From: Andrena cerasifolii
Taxonomy: Eukaryota > Arthropoda > Insecta > Hymenoptera > Andrenidae
Assembly: GCF_050908995.1 (NCBI RefSeq)
Contig: NW_027484984.1
Coordinates: 1-64,000 of the forward strand
Direction: 5' to 3'
Length of the DNA stretch: 64,000 nt
The notes under the pieces were generated by a model. The model was not told where the DNA came from, made no database searches, and worked only from the letters and a program-made list of their open reading frames with translations. Below are positions 38,568 to 51,330 of this stretch, piece by piece (position 1 is the stretch's first letter; every line of letters starts with the position of its first letter). The position numbers and the translations under genes were made by a program.

Positions 38568-40231
38568 TTTACCCGTTTTGCTCGTTTTACTCGTTTTACT
38601 CGTTTTACTCGTTTTACTCGTTTTACTCGTTTTACTCGTTTTACTCGTTTTACTCGTTTTACTCGTTTTACTCGTTTTACTCGTTTTACTCGTTTTACTC
38701 GTTTTACTCGTTTTACTCGTTTTACTCGTTTTACTCGTTTTACTCGATTTACTCGTTTTACTCGTTTTACTCGTTTTACTCGTTTTACTCGTTTTGCTCG
38801 TTTTGCTCGTTTTACTCGTTTTACTCGTTTTACTCGTTTTACTCGTTTTACTCGTTTTACTCGTTTTACTCGTTCTACTCGTTTTACTCGTTCTACTCGT
38901 TCTACTCGTTGTACTCGTTCTACTCGTTCTACTCGTTCTACTCGTTCTACTCGTTCTACTCGTTCTACTCGTTCTACTCGTTTTACTCGTTTTACTCGTT
39001 TTACTCGTTTTACTCGTTTTTCTCGTTTTACTCGTTTTACTCGTTTTACTCGTTTTACTCGTTTTACTCGTTTTTCTCGTTTTACTCGTTTTACTCGTTT
39101 TACTCGTTTTACTCGTTTTACTCGTTTTACTCGTTTTGCTCGTTTTACTTGTTTTACTAGTTTTGCTCGTTTTACTCGTTTTACTAGTTTTACTAGTTTT
39201 GCTCGTTTTACTCGTTTTACTCGTTTTACTCGTTTTACTCGTTTTACTCGTTTTACTCGTTTTACTCGTTCTACTCGTTCTACTCGTTTTACTCGTTCTA
39301 CTCGTTCTACTCGTTCTACTCGTTGTACTCGTTCTACTCGTTCTACTCGTTCTACTCGTTCTACTCGTTCTACTCGTTCTACTCGTTCTACTCGTTCTAC
39401 TCGTTCTACTCGTTCTACTCGTTCTACTCGTTTTACTCGTTTTACTCGTTTTACTCGTTTTACTCGTTTTTCTCGTTTTACTCGTTTTACTCGTTTTACT
39501 CGTTTTACTCGTTTTACTCGATTTACTCGTTTTACTCGTTTTACTCGTTTTACTCGTTTTACTCGTTTTACTCGTTTTACTCGTTTTACTCGTTTTGCTC
39601 GTTTTGCTCGTTTTACTCGTTTTACTCGTTTTACTCGTTTTACTCGTTTTACTCGTTTTACTCGTTTTACTCGTTTTACTCGTTTTACTCGTTTTACTCG
39701 TTTTACTCGTTTTACTCGTTTTACTCGTTTTACTCGTTTTACTCGTTTTACTCGTTTTACTCGTTTTACTCGTTTTACTCGTTTTACTAGTTTTACTAGT
39801 TTTACTCGTTTTACTCGTTTTACTCGATTTACTCGTTTTACTCGTTTTACTCGTTTTACTCGTTTTACTCGTTTTACTCGTTTTACTCGTTTTACTCGTT
39901 TTACTCGTTTTACTCGTTTTACTCGTTTTACTAGTTTTACTAGTTTTACTCGTTTTACTCGTTTTACTCGTTTTACTAGTTTTACTCGTTTTACTCGTTT
40001 TACTCGTTTTACTCGTTTTGCTCGTTTTACTCGTTTTACTAGTTTTACTAGTTTTGCTCGTTTTGCTCGTTTTGCTCGTTTTGCTCGTTTTGCTCGTTTT
40101 ACTAGTTTTGCTCGTTTTGCTCGTTTTACTCGTTTTACTCGTTTTACTAGTTTTACTCGTTTTACTAGTTTTACTCGTTTTACTCGTTTTACTCGTTTTA
40201 CTCGTTTTACTCGTGTTACTCGTTTTACTCG
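38568..40231 (+). repeat. Family C precursor segment C0
   Basis: It opens with TTTACCCG-TTTTGCTCG (38568). It contains two TTCTACTCG runs each holding TTGTACTCG (about 38,900 and 39,322), TTTTACTTG-TTTTACTAG near 39,147, and near 40,054 a run of five TTTTGCTCG, then TTTTACTAG and two more TTTTGCTCG. The same ending closes copies C1 (about 43,516) and C2 (about 47,313), so this looks like the right part of a C unit. No gene is present. Confidence 0.65.
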
Positions 40232-43200
40232 TTTACCCGTTTTGCTCGTTTTACTCGTTTTACTCGTTTTACTCGTTTTACTCGTTTTACTCGGTTACCC
40301 GTTTTGCTCGTTTTACTCGTTTTACTCGTTTTACTCGTTTTACTCGTTTTACTCGTTTTACTCGTTTTACTCGTTTTACTCGTTTTACTCGTTTTACTCG
40401 TTTTACTCGTTTTACTCGTTTTACTCGTTTTACTCGTTTTACTCGTTTTACTCGTTTTACTCGTTTTACTCGTTTTACTCGTTTTACTCGTTTTACTCGT
40501 TTTACTCGTTTTACTCGTATTACTCGTATTACTCGTATTACTCGTTTTACTCGTTTTACTCGTTTTACTCGTTTTACTCGTTTTACTAGTTTTGCTCGTT
40601 TTACTCGTTTTACTAGTTTTGCTCGTTTTACTCGTTTTACTCGTTTTACTCGTTTTACTCGATTTACTCGTTTTACTCGTTTTACTCGTTTTACTCGTTT
40701 TACTCGTTTTACTCGTTTTACTCGTTTTGCTCGTTTTACTAGTTTTGCTCGTTTTACTCGTTTTACTCGTTTTACTCGTTTTACTCGTTTTACTAGTTTT
40801 ACTCGTTTTACTCGTTTTACTCGTTTTACTAGTTTTACTAGTTTTACTCGTTTTACTCGTTTTACTCGTTTTACTCGTTTTACTCGTTTTACTCGTTTTA
40901 CTCGTTTTGCTCGTTTTGCTCGTTTTACTCGTTTTACTAGTTTTACTAGTTTTGCTCGTTTTACTCGTTTTACTCGTTTTACTCGTTTTACTCGTTTTAC
41001 TCGTTTTACTCGTTTTACTCGTTTTACTCGTTTTACTCGTTTTACTCGTTTTACTCGTTTTACTCGATTTACTCGTTTTACTCGTTTTACTCGTTTTACT
41101 CGTTTTACTCGTTTTACTCGTTTTGCTCGTTTTGCTCGTTTTACTCGTTTTGCTCGTTTTACTCGTTTTACTCGTTTTACTCGTTTTACTCGTTTTACTC
41201 GTTTTACTCGTTTTACTCGTTTTACTCGTTTTACTCGTTTTACTCGTTTTACTCGTTTTACTCGTTTTACTCGTTTTACTCGTTTTACTCGTTTTACTCG
41301 TTCTACTCGTTCTACTCGTTCTACTCGTTCTACTCGTTCTACTCGTTGTACTCGTTCTACTCGTTCTACTCGTTCTACTCGTTCTACTCGTTTTACTAGT
41401 TTTACTAGTTTTGCTCGTTTTACTCGTTTTACTCGTTTTACTCGTTTTACTCGTTTTACTCGTTTTACTCGTTTTACTCGTTTTACTCGTTCTACTCGTT
41501 CTACTCGTTTTACTCGTTCTACTCGTTCTACTCGTTTTACTCGTTTTACTCGTTTTACTCGTTTTACTCGTTTTACTCGTTTTACTCGTTTTACTCGTTT
41601 TACTCGTTTTACTCGTTTTACTCGTTTTACTCGTTTTACTCGTTTTACTCGTTTTACTCGTTTTACTCGTTTTACTCGTTTTACTCGTTTTACTCGTTTT
41701 ACTCGTTTTACTCGTTTTACTCGTTTTACTCGTTTTACTCGTTTTACTCGTTTTACTCGTTTTACTCGTTTTACTCGTTTTACTCGTTTTACTCGTTTTA
41801 CTAGTTTTACTAGTTTTACTCGTTTTACTCGTTTTACTCGATTTACTCGTTTTACTCGTTTTACTCGTTTTACTCGTTTTACTCGTTTTACTCGTTTTAC
41901 TCGTTTTACTCGTTTTACTCGTTTTACTCGTTTTACTCGTTTTACTCGTTTTACTCGTTTTACTCGTTTTACTCGTTTTACTCGTTTTACTCGTTCTACT
42001 CGTTTTACTCGTTCTACTCGTTCTACTCGTTGTACTCGTTCTACTCGTTCTACTCGTTCTACTCGTTCTACTCGTTCTACTCGTTCTACTCGTTCTACTC
42101 GTTTTACTCGTTTTACTCGTTTTACTCGTTTTACTCGTTTTTCTCGTTTTACTCGTTTTACTCGTTTTACTCGTTTTACTCGTTTTACTCGTTTTACTCG
42201 TTTTACTCGTTTTACTCGTTTTACTCGTTTTACTCGTTTTACTCGTTTTACTCGTTTTACTCGTTTTGCTCGTTTTACTTGTTTTACTAGTTTTGCTCGT
42301 TTTACTCGTTTTACTAGTTTTACTAGTTTTGCTCGTTTTACTCGTTCTACTCGTTCTACTCGTTCTACTCGTTCTACTCGTTCTACTCGTTGTACTCGTT
42401 CTACTCGTTCTACTCGTTCTACTCGTTCTACTCGTTTTACTAGTTTTACTAGTTTTGCTCGTTTTACTCGTTTTACTCGTTTTACTCGTTTTACTCGTTT
42501 TACTCGTTTTACTCGTTTTACTCGTTCTACTCGTTCTACTCGTTTTACTCGTTCTACTCGTTTTACTCGTTTTACTCGTTTTACTCGTTTTACTCGATTT
42601 ACTCGTTTTACTCGTTTTACTCGTTTTACTCGTTTTACTCGTTTTACTCGTTTTGCTCGTTTTGCTCGTTTTACTCGTTTTGCTCGTTTTACTCGTTTTA
42701 CTCGTTTTACTCGTTTTACTCGTTTTACTCGTTTTACTCGTTTTACTCGTTTTACTCGTTTTACTCGTTTTACTCGTTTTACTCGTTTTACTCGTTTTAC
42801 TCGTTTTACTCGTTTTACTCGTTTTACTCGTTCTACTCGTTCTACTCGTTCTACTCGTTCTACTCGTTCTACTCGTTGTACTCGTTCTACTCGTTCTACT
42901 CGTTCTACTCGTTCTACTCGTTTTACTAGTTTTACTAGTTTTGCTCGTTTTACTCGTTTTACTCGTTTTACTCGTTTTACTCGTTTTACTCGTTTTACTC
43001 GTTTTACTCGTTCTACTCGTTCTACTCGTTTTACTCGTTCTACTCGTTCTACTCGTTTTACTCGTTTTACTCGTTTTACTCGTTTTACTCGTTTTACTCG
43101 TTTTACTCGTTTTACTCGTTTTACTCGTTTTACTCGTTTTACTCGTTTTACTCGTTTTACTCGTTTTACTCGTTTTACTCGTTTTACTCGTTTTACTCGT

Positions 43201-43694
43201 TTTACTCGTTTTACTCGTTTTACTCGTTTTACTCGTTTTACTCGTTTTACTCGTTTTACTCGTTTTACTCGTTTTACTCGTTTTACTCGTTTTACTCGTT
43301 TTACTCGTTTTACTCGTTTTACTCGTTTTACTCGTTTTACTCGTTTTACTCGTTTTACTCGTTTTACTCGTTTTACTAGTTTTACTAGTTTTACTCGTTT
43401 TACTCGTTTTACTCGATTTACTCGTTTTACTCGTTTTACTCGTTTTACTCGTTTTACTCGTTTTACTCGTTTTACTCGTTTTGCTCGTTTTACTCGTTTT
43501 ACTAGTTTTACTAGTTTTGCTCGTTTTGCTCGTTTTGCTCGTTTTGCTCGTTTTGCTCGTTTTACTAGTTTTGCTCGTTTTGCTCGTTTTACTCGTTTTA
43601 CTCGTTTTACTAGTTTTACTCGTTTTACTAGTTTTACTCGTTTTACTCGTTTTACTCGTTTTACTCGTTTTACTCGTGTTACTCGTTTTACTCG
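40232..43694 (+). repeat. Family C unit C1 (3,463 bp)
   Basis: It opens with a doublet of 8-bp units 62 bp apart: TTTACCCG (40232-40239) and the altered GTTACCCG (40294-40301). A canonical run, three TATTACTCG, and TTTTACTAG-TTTTGCTCG groups follow, as in C2 and C3. Uniquely, this copy contains an internal duplication: about 41,041-41,480 recurs at 42,571-43,010 with an offset of 1,530 bp (170 units), falling to 1,521 after one unit is lost. Confidence 0.78.
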
Positions 43695-46600
43695 TTTACC
43701 CGTTTTGCTCGTTTTACTCGTTTTACTCGTTTTACTCGTTTTACTCGTTTTACTCGTTTACCCGTTTTGCTCGTTTTACTCGTTTTACTCGTTTTACTCG
43801 TTTTACTCGTTTTACTCGTTTTACTCGTTTTACTCGTTTTACTCGTTTTACTCGTTTTACTCGTTTTACTCGTTTTACTCGTTTTACTCGTTTTACTCGT
43901 TTTACTCGTTTTACTCGTTTTACTCGTTTTACTCGTTTTACTCGTTTTACTCGTTTTACTCGTTTTACTCGTTTTACTCGTTTTACTCGTATTACTCGTA
44001 TTACTCGTATTACTCGTTTTACTCGTTTTACTCGTTTTACTCGTTTTACTCGTTTTACTAGTTTTGCTCGTTTTACTCGTTTTACTAGTTTTGCTCGTTT
44101 TACTCGTTTTACTCGTTTTACTCGTTTTACTCGATTTACTCGTTTTACTCGTTTTACTCGTTTTACTCGTTTTACTCGTTTTACTCGTTTTACTCGTTTT
44201 GCTCGTTTTACTAGTTTTGCTCGTTTTACTCGTTTTACTCGTTTTACTCGTTTTACTAGTTTTACTCGTTTTACTCGTTTTACTCGTTTTACTAGTTTTA
44301 CTAGTTTTACTCGTTTTACTCGTTTTACTCGTTTTACTCGTTTTACTCGTTTTACTCGTTTTACTCGTTTTGCTCGTTTTGCTCGTTTTACTCGTTTTAC
44401 TAGTTTTACTAGTTTTGCTCGTTTTACTCGTTTTACTCGTTTTACTCGTTTTACTCGTTTTACTCGTTTTACTCGTTTTACTCGTTTTACTCGTTTTACT
44501 CGTTTTACTCGTTTTACTCGTTTTACTCGATTTACTCGTTTTACTCGTTTTACTCGTTTTACTCGTTTTACTCGTTTTACTCGTTTTGCTCGTTTTGCTC
44601 GTTTTACTCGTTTTGCTCGTTTTACTCGTTTTACTCGTTTTACTCGTTTTACTCGTTTTACTCGTTTTACTCGTTTTACTCGTTTTACTCGTTTTACTCG
44701 TTTTACTCGTTTTACTCGTTTTACTCGTTTTACTCGTTTTACTCGTTTTACTCGTTTTACTCGTTCTACTCGTTTTACTCGTTCTACTCGTTCTACTCGT
44801 TGTACTCGTTCTACTCGTTCTACTCGTTCTACTCGTTCTACTCGTTCTACTCGTTCTACTCGTTCTACTCGTTTTACTCGTTTTACTCGTTTTACTCGTT
44901 TTACTCGTTTTTCTCGTTTTACTCGTTTTACTCGTTTTACTCGTTTTACTCGTTTTACTCGTTTTACTCGTTTTACTCGTTTTACTCGTTTTACTCGTTT
45001 TACTCGTTTTACTCGTTTTACTCGTTTTACTCGTTTTGCTCGTTTTACTTGTTTTACTAGTTTTGCTCGTTTTACTCGTTTTACTAGTTTTACTAGTTTT
45101 GCTCGTTTTACTCGTTTTACTCGTTTTACTCGTTTTACTCGTTTTACTCGTTTTACTCGTTTTACTCGTTTTACTCGTTCTACTCGTTCTACTCGTTTTA
45201 CTCGTTCTACTCGTTCTACTCGTTGTACTCGTTCTACTCGTTCTACTCGTTCTACTCGTTCTACTCGTTCTACTCGTTCTACTCGTTCTACTCGTTCTAC
45301 TCGTTCTACTCGTTCTACTCGTTTTACTCGTTTTACTCGTTTTACTCGTTTTTCTCGTTTTACTCGTTTTACTCGTTTTACTCGTTTTACTCGTTTTACT
45401 CGATTTACTCGTTTTACTCGTTTTACTCGTTTTACTCGTTTTACTCGTTTTACTCGTTTTACTCGTTTTACTCGTTTTGCTCGTTTTACTCGTTTTACTC
45501 GTTTTACTCGTTTTACTCGTTTTACTCGTTTTACTCGTTTTACTCGTTTTACTCGTTTTACTCGTTTTACTCGTTTTACTCGTTTTACTCGTTTTACTCG
45601 TTTTACTCGTTTTACTCGTTTTACTCGTTTTACTCGTTTTACTCGTTTTACTCGTTTTACTCGTTTTACTCGTTTTACTCGTTTTACTAGTTTTACTAGT
45701 TTTACTCGTTTTACTCGTTTTACTCGATTTACTCGTTTTACTCGTTTTACTCGTTTTACTCGTTTTACTCGTTTTACTCGTTTTACTCGTTTTACTCGTT
45801 TTACTCGTTTTACTCGTTTTACTCGTTTTACTCGTTTTACTCGTTTTACTCGTTTTACTCGTTTTACTCGTTTTACTCGTTTTACTCGTTTTACTCGTTT
45901 TACTCGTTTTACTCGTTTTACTCGTTTTACTCGTTTTACTCGTTTTACTCGTTTTACTCGTTTTACTCGTTTTACTCGTTTTACTCGTTTTACTCGTTTT
46001 ACTCGTTTTACTCGTTTTACTCGTTTTACTAGTTTTACTAGTTTTACTCGTTTTACTCGTTTTACTCGATTTACTCGTTTTACTCGTTTTACTCGTTTTA
46101 CTCGTTTTACTCGTTTTACTCGTTTTACTCGTTTTACTCGTTTTACTCGTTTTACTCGTTTTACTCGTTTTACTCGTTTTACTCGTTTTACTCGTTCTAC
46201 TCGTTCTACTCGTTCTACTCGTTTTACTCGTTTTACTCGTTTTACTCGTTTTACTCGTTTTTCTCGTTTTACTCGTTTTACTCGTTTTACTCGTTTTACT
46301 CGTTTTACTCGTTTTTCTCGTTTTACTCGTTTTACTCGTTTTACTCGTTTTACTCGTTTTACTCGTTTTGCTCGTTTTGCTCGTTTTACTTGTTTTACTA
46401 GTTTTGCTCGTTTTACTCGTTTTACTAGTTTTACTAGTTTTGCTCGTTTTACTCGTTTTACTCGTTTTACTCGTTTTACTCGTTTTACTCGTTTTACTCG
46501 TTTTACTCGTTCTACTCGTTCTACTCGTTTTACTCGTTCTACTCGTTCTACTCGTTCTACTCGTTGTACTCGTTCTACTCGTTCTACTCGTTCTACTCGT

Positions 46601-47490
46601 TCTACTCGTTCTACTCGTTCTACTCGTTCTACTCGTTCTACTCGTTCTACTCGTTCTACTCGTTCTACTCGTTCTACTCGTTTTACTCGTTTTACTCGTT
46701 TTACTCGTTTTACTCGTTTTTCTCGTTTTACTCGTTTTACTCGTTTTACTCGTTTTACTCGTTTTACTCGATTTACTCGTTTTACTCGTTTTACTCGTTT
46801 TACTCGTTTTACTCGTTTTACTCGTTTTACTCGTTTTACTCGTTTTGCTCGTTTTACTCGTTTTACTCGTTTTACTCGTTTTACTCGTTTTACTCGTTTT
46901 ACTCGTTTTACTCGTTTTACTCGTTTTACTCGTTTTACTCGTTTTACTCGTTTTACTCGTTTTACTCGTTTTACTCGTTTTACTCGTTTTACTCGTTTTA
47001 CTCGTTTTACTCGTTTTACTCGTTTTACTCGTTTTACTAGTTTTACTAGTTTTACTCGTTTTACTCGTTTTACTCGATTTACTCGTTTTACTCGTTTTAC
47101 TCGTTTTACTCGTTTTACTCGTTTTACTCGTTTTACTCGTTTTACTCGTTTTACTCGTTTTACTCGTTTTACTCGTTTTACTCGTTTTACTAGTTTTACT
47201 AGTTTTACTCGTTTTACTCGTTTTACTCGTTTTACTAGTTTTACTCGTTTTACTCGTTTTACTCGTTTTACTCGTTTTGCTCGTTTTACTCGTTTTACTA
47301 GTTTTACTAGTTTTGCTCGTTTTGCTCGTTTTGCTCGTTTTGCTCGTTTTGCTCGTTTTACTAGTTTTGCTCGTTTTGCTCGTTTTACTCGTTTTACTCG
47401 TTTTACTAGTTTTACTCGTTTTACTAGTTTTACTCGTTTTACTCGTTTTACTCGTTTTACTCGTTTTACTCGTGTTACTCGTTTTACTCG
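43695..47490 (+). repeat. Family C unit C2 (3,796 bp)
   Basis: It opens with two intact TTTACCCG units (43695-43702 and 43757-43764), again 62 bp apart, followed by the C-family order. A TTCTACTCG run with TTGTACTCG near 44,799 and a downstream TTTTACTTG near 45,047 match a block in C1 at an offset of 2,770 bp. The whole unit is offset 3,463 bp from C1, so C1 carries about 690 bp extra before this block and C2 carries more after it. A second TTCTACTCG/TTGTACTCG block near 46,564 extends C2. Confidence 0.78.
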
Positions 47491-49783
47491 TTTACCCGTT
47501 TTGCTCGTTTTACTCGTTTTACTCGTTTTACTCGTTTTACTCGTTTTACTCGTTTTCCCGTTTTGCTCGTTTTACTCGTTTTACTCGTTTTACTCGTTTT
47601 ACTCGTTTTACTCGTTTTACTCGTTTTACTCGTTTTACTCGTTTTACTCGTTTTACTCGTTTTACTCGTTTTACTCGTTTTACTCGTTTTACTCGTTTTA
47701 CTCGTTTTACTCGTTTTACTCGTTTTACTCGTATTACTCGTATTACTCGTATTACTCGTTTTACTCGTTTTACTCGTTTTACTCGTTTTACTCGTTTTAC
47801 TAGTTTTGCTCGTTTTACTCGTTTTACTAGTTTTGCTCGTTTTACTCGTTTTACTCGTTTTACTCGTTTTACTCGATTTACTCGTTTTACTCGTTTTACT
47901 CGTTTTACTCGTTTTACTCGTTTTACTCGTTTTACTCGTTTTGCTCGTTTTACTAGTTTTGCTCGTTTTACTCGTTTTACTCGTTTTACTCGTTTTACTC
48001 GTTTTACTAGTTTTACTCGTTTTACTCGTTTTACTCGTTTTACTAGTTTTACTAGTTTTACTCGTTTTACTCGTTTTACTCGTTTTACTCGTTTTACTCG
48101 TTTTACTCGTTTTACTCGTTTTGCTCGTTTTGCTCGTTTTACTCGTTTTACTAGTTTTACTAGTTTTGCTCGTTTTACTCGTTTTACTCGTTTTACTCGT
48201 TTTACTCGTTTTACTCGTTTTACTCGTTTTACTCGTTTTACTCGTTTTACTCGTTTTACTCGTTTTACTCGTTTTACTCGATTTACTCGTTTTACTCGTT
48301 TTACTCGTTTTACTCGTTTTACTCGTTTTGCTCGTTTTACTCGTTTTGCTCGTTTTACTCGTTTTACTCGTTTTACTCGTTTTACTCGTTTTACTCGTTT
48401 TACTCGTTTTACTCGTTTTACTCGTTTTACTCGTTTTACTCGTTTTACTCGTTCTACTCGTTTTACTCGTTCTACTCGTTCTACTCGTTGTACTCGTTCT
48501 ACTCGTTCTACTCGTTCTACTCGTTCTACTCGTTCTACTCGTTCTACTCGTTCTACTCGTTTTACTCGTTTTACTCGTTTTACTCGTTTTACTCGTTTTT
48601 CTCGTTTTACTCGTTTTTCTCGTTTTACTCGTTTTACTCGTTTTACTCGTTTTACTCGTTTTACTCGTTTTACTCGTTTTACTCGTTTTACTCGTTTTAC
48701 TCGTTTTACTCGTTTTACTCGTTTTACTCGTTTTACTCGTTTTACTCGTTTTGCTCGTTTTACTTGTTTTACTAGTTTTGCTCGTTTTACTCGTTTTACT
48801 AGTTTTACTAGTTTTGCTCGTTTTACTCGTTTTACTCGTTTTACTCGTTTTACTCGTTTTACTCGTTTTACTCGTTTTACTCGTTCTACTCGTTCTACTC
48901 GTTTTACTCGTTCTACTCGTTCTACTCGTTGTACTCGTTCTACTCGTTCTACTCGTTCTACTCGTTCTACTCGTTCTACTCGTTCTACTCGTTCTACTCG
49001 TTCTACTCGTTTTACTCGTTTTACTCGTTTTACTCGTTTTTCTCGTTTTACTCGTTTTACTCGTTTTACTCGTTTTACTCGTTTTACTCGATTTACTCGT
49101 TTTACTCGTTTTACTCGTTTTACTCGTTTTACTCGTTTTACTCGTTTTGCTCGTTTTACTCGTTTTACTCGTTTTACTCGTTTTACTCGTTTTACTCGTT
49201 TTACTCGTTTTACTCGTTTTACTCGTTTTACTCGTTTTACTCGTTTTACTCGTTTTACTCGTTTTACTCGTTTTACTCGTTTTACTCGTTTTACTCGTTT
49301 TACTCGTTTTACTCGTTTTACTCGTTTTACTCGTTTTACTCGTTTTACTCGTTTTACTCGTTTTACTCGTTTTACTCGTTTTACTCGTTTTACTAGTTTT
49401 ACTAGTTTTACTCGTTTTACTCGTTTTACTCGATTTACTCGTTTTACTCGTTTTACTCGTTTTACTCGTTTTACTCGTTTTACTCGTTTTACTCGTTTTA
49501 CTCGTTTTACTCGTTTTACTCGTTTTACTCGTTTTACTCGTTTTACTCGTTTTACTAGTTTTACTAGTTTTACTAGTTTTACTCGTTTTACTAGTTTTAC
49601 TCGTTTTACTCGTTTTACTCGTTTTACTCGTATTACTCGTTTTACTCGTTTTACTCGTTTTACTCGTTTTAGTCGTTTTACTCGTTTTACTCGTTTTACT
49701 CGTTTTACTCGTTTTACTCGTTTTACTCGTATTACTCGTTTTACTCGTTTTACTCGTTTTACTCGTTTTACTCGTTTTACTCG
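47491..49783 (+). repeat. Family C unit C3, shortened (2,293 bp)
   Basis: It opens with TTTACCCG (47491-47498) and, 62 bp later, an altered TTTTCCCG (47553-47560). The order then follows C2 (offset 3,796 bp): three TATTACTCG near 47,731, TTTTACTAG-TTTTGCTCG near 47,801, TTCTACTCG runs with TTGTACTCG near 48,487 and 48,928, TTTTACTTG near 48,762. The copy ends early at the next TTTACCCG, with a TTTTAGTCG unit near 49,670 that foreshadows family D. Confidence 0.72.
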
Positions 49784-51330
49784 TTTACCCGTTTTGCTCG
49801 TTTTACTCGTTTTACTCGTTTTACTCGTTTTACTCGTTTTACTCGTTTTACTCGTTTTACTCGTTCTACTCGTTCTACTCGTTCTACTCGTTCTACTCGT
49901 TCTACTCGTTCTACTCGTTCTACTCGTTCTACTCGTTGTACTCGTTCTACTCGTTCTACTCGTTCTACTCGTTCTACTCGTTCTACTCGTTCTACTCGTT
50001 CTACTCGTTCTACTCGTTCTACTCGTTCTACTCGTTCTACTCGTTCTACTCGTTCTACTCGTTCTACTCGTTCTACTCGTTCTACTCGTTCTACTCGTTC
50101 TACTCGTTCTACTCGTTCTACTCGTTCTACTCGTTCTACTCGTTCTACTCGTTCTACTCGTTCTACTCGTTTTACTCGTTTTACTCGTTTTACTCGTTTT
50201 ACTCGTTTTACTCGTTTTTCTCGTTTTACTCGTTTTACTCGTTTTACTCGTTTTACTCGTTTTAGTCGTTTTACTCGTTTTTCTCGTTTTACTCGTTTTA
50301 CTCGTTTTTCTCGTTTTACTCGTTTTACTCGTTTTACTCGTTTTACTCGTTTTGCTCGTTTTACTTGTTTTACTAGTTTTGCTCGTTTTGCTCGTTTTAC
50401 TCGTTTTACTAGTTTTACTAGTTTTGCTCGTTTTACTCGTTTTACTCGTTTTACTCGTTTTACTCGTTTTACTCGTTTTACTCGTTTTACTCGTTTTACT
50501 CGTTTTACTCGTTTTACTAGTTTTGCTCGTTTTACTCGTTTTACTCGTTTTACTCGTTTTACTCGATTTACTCGTTTTACTCGTTTTACTCGTTTTACTC
50601 GTTTTACTCGTTTTACTCGTTTTACTCGTTTTACTCGTTTTACTCGTTTTACTCGTTTTACTCGTTTTACTCGTTTTACTCGTTTTACTCGTTTTACTCG
50701 TTTTACTCGTTTTACTCGTTTTACTCGTTTTACTAGTTTTACTAGTTTTACTAGTTTTACTAGTTTTGCTCGTTTTACTCGTTTTACTCGATTTACTCGT
50801 TTTACTCGTTTTACTCGTTTTACTCGTTTTACTCGTTTTACTCGTTTTACTCGTTTTACTAGTTTTACTAGTTTTACTAGTTTTACTCGTTTTACTCGTT
50901 TTACTCGTTTTACTCGTTTTACTCGTTTTACTCGTATTACTCGTTTTACTCGTTTTACTCGTTTTACTCGTTTTAGTCGTTTTACTCGTTTTACTCGTTT
51001 TACTCGTTTTACTCGTTTTACTCGTTTTACTCGTTTTACTCGTTTTACTCGTTTTACTCGTTTTACTCGTTTTACTCGTTTTGCTCGTTTTGCTCGTTTT
51101 GCTCGTTTTGCTCGTTTTGCTCGTTTTGCTCGTTTTGCTCGTTTTGCTCGTTTTGCTCGTTTTGCTCGTTTTGCTCGTTTTACTCGTTTTACTCGTTTTA
51201 CTAGTTTTACTCGTTTTACTCGTTTTACTCGTTTTACTCGTTTTACTCGTTTTACTCGTTTTACTCGTATTACTCGTATTACTCGTATTACTCGTTTTAC
51301 TCGTTTTACTCGTTTTACTCGTTTTACTCG
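49784..51330 (+). repeat. Segment opened by TTTACCCG, with a 34-unit TTCTACTCG block
   Basis: After TTTACCCG-TTTTGCTCG and seven canonical units comes a 34-unit TTCTACTCG block (49864-50169) containing one TTGTACTCG (49936-49944). TTTTTCTCG units, TTTTACTTG-TTTTACTAG, TTTTAGTCG units (near 50,261 and 50,971) and eleven TTTTGCTCG (51079-51177) follow. The segment is 1,547 bp long. It mixes C-type openings with D-type contents. No gene is present. Confidence 0.7.

Noticed and set aside
29611..44061. Very long open frame of 4,816 codons on the + strand, and several others above 1,000 codons on both strands
   Set aside because: A 9-bp repeat without an in-frame stop is open indefinitely. The translated text changes between Leu-Leu-Val, Phe-Thr-Arg and Phe-Tyr-Ser at each 8-bp unit. 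Starts are TTG or GTG within the repeat, and no domain or composition change is seen.
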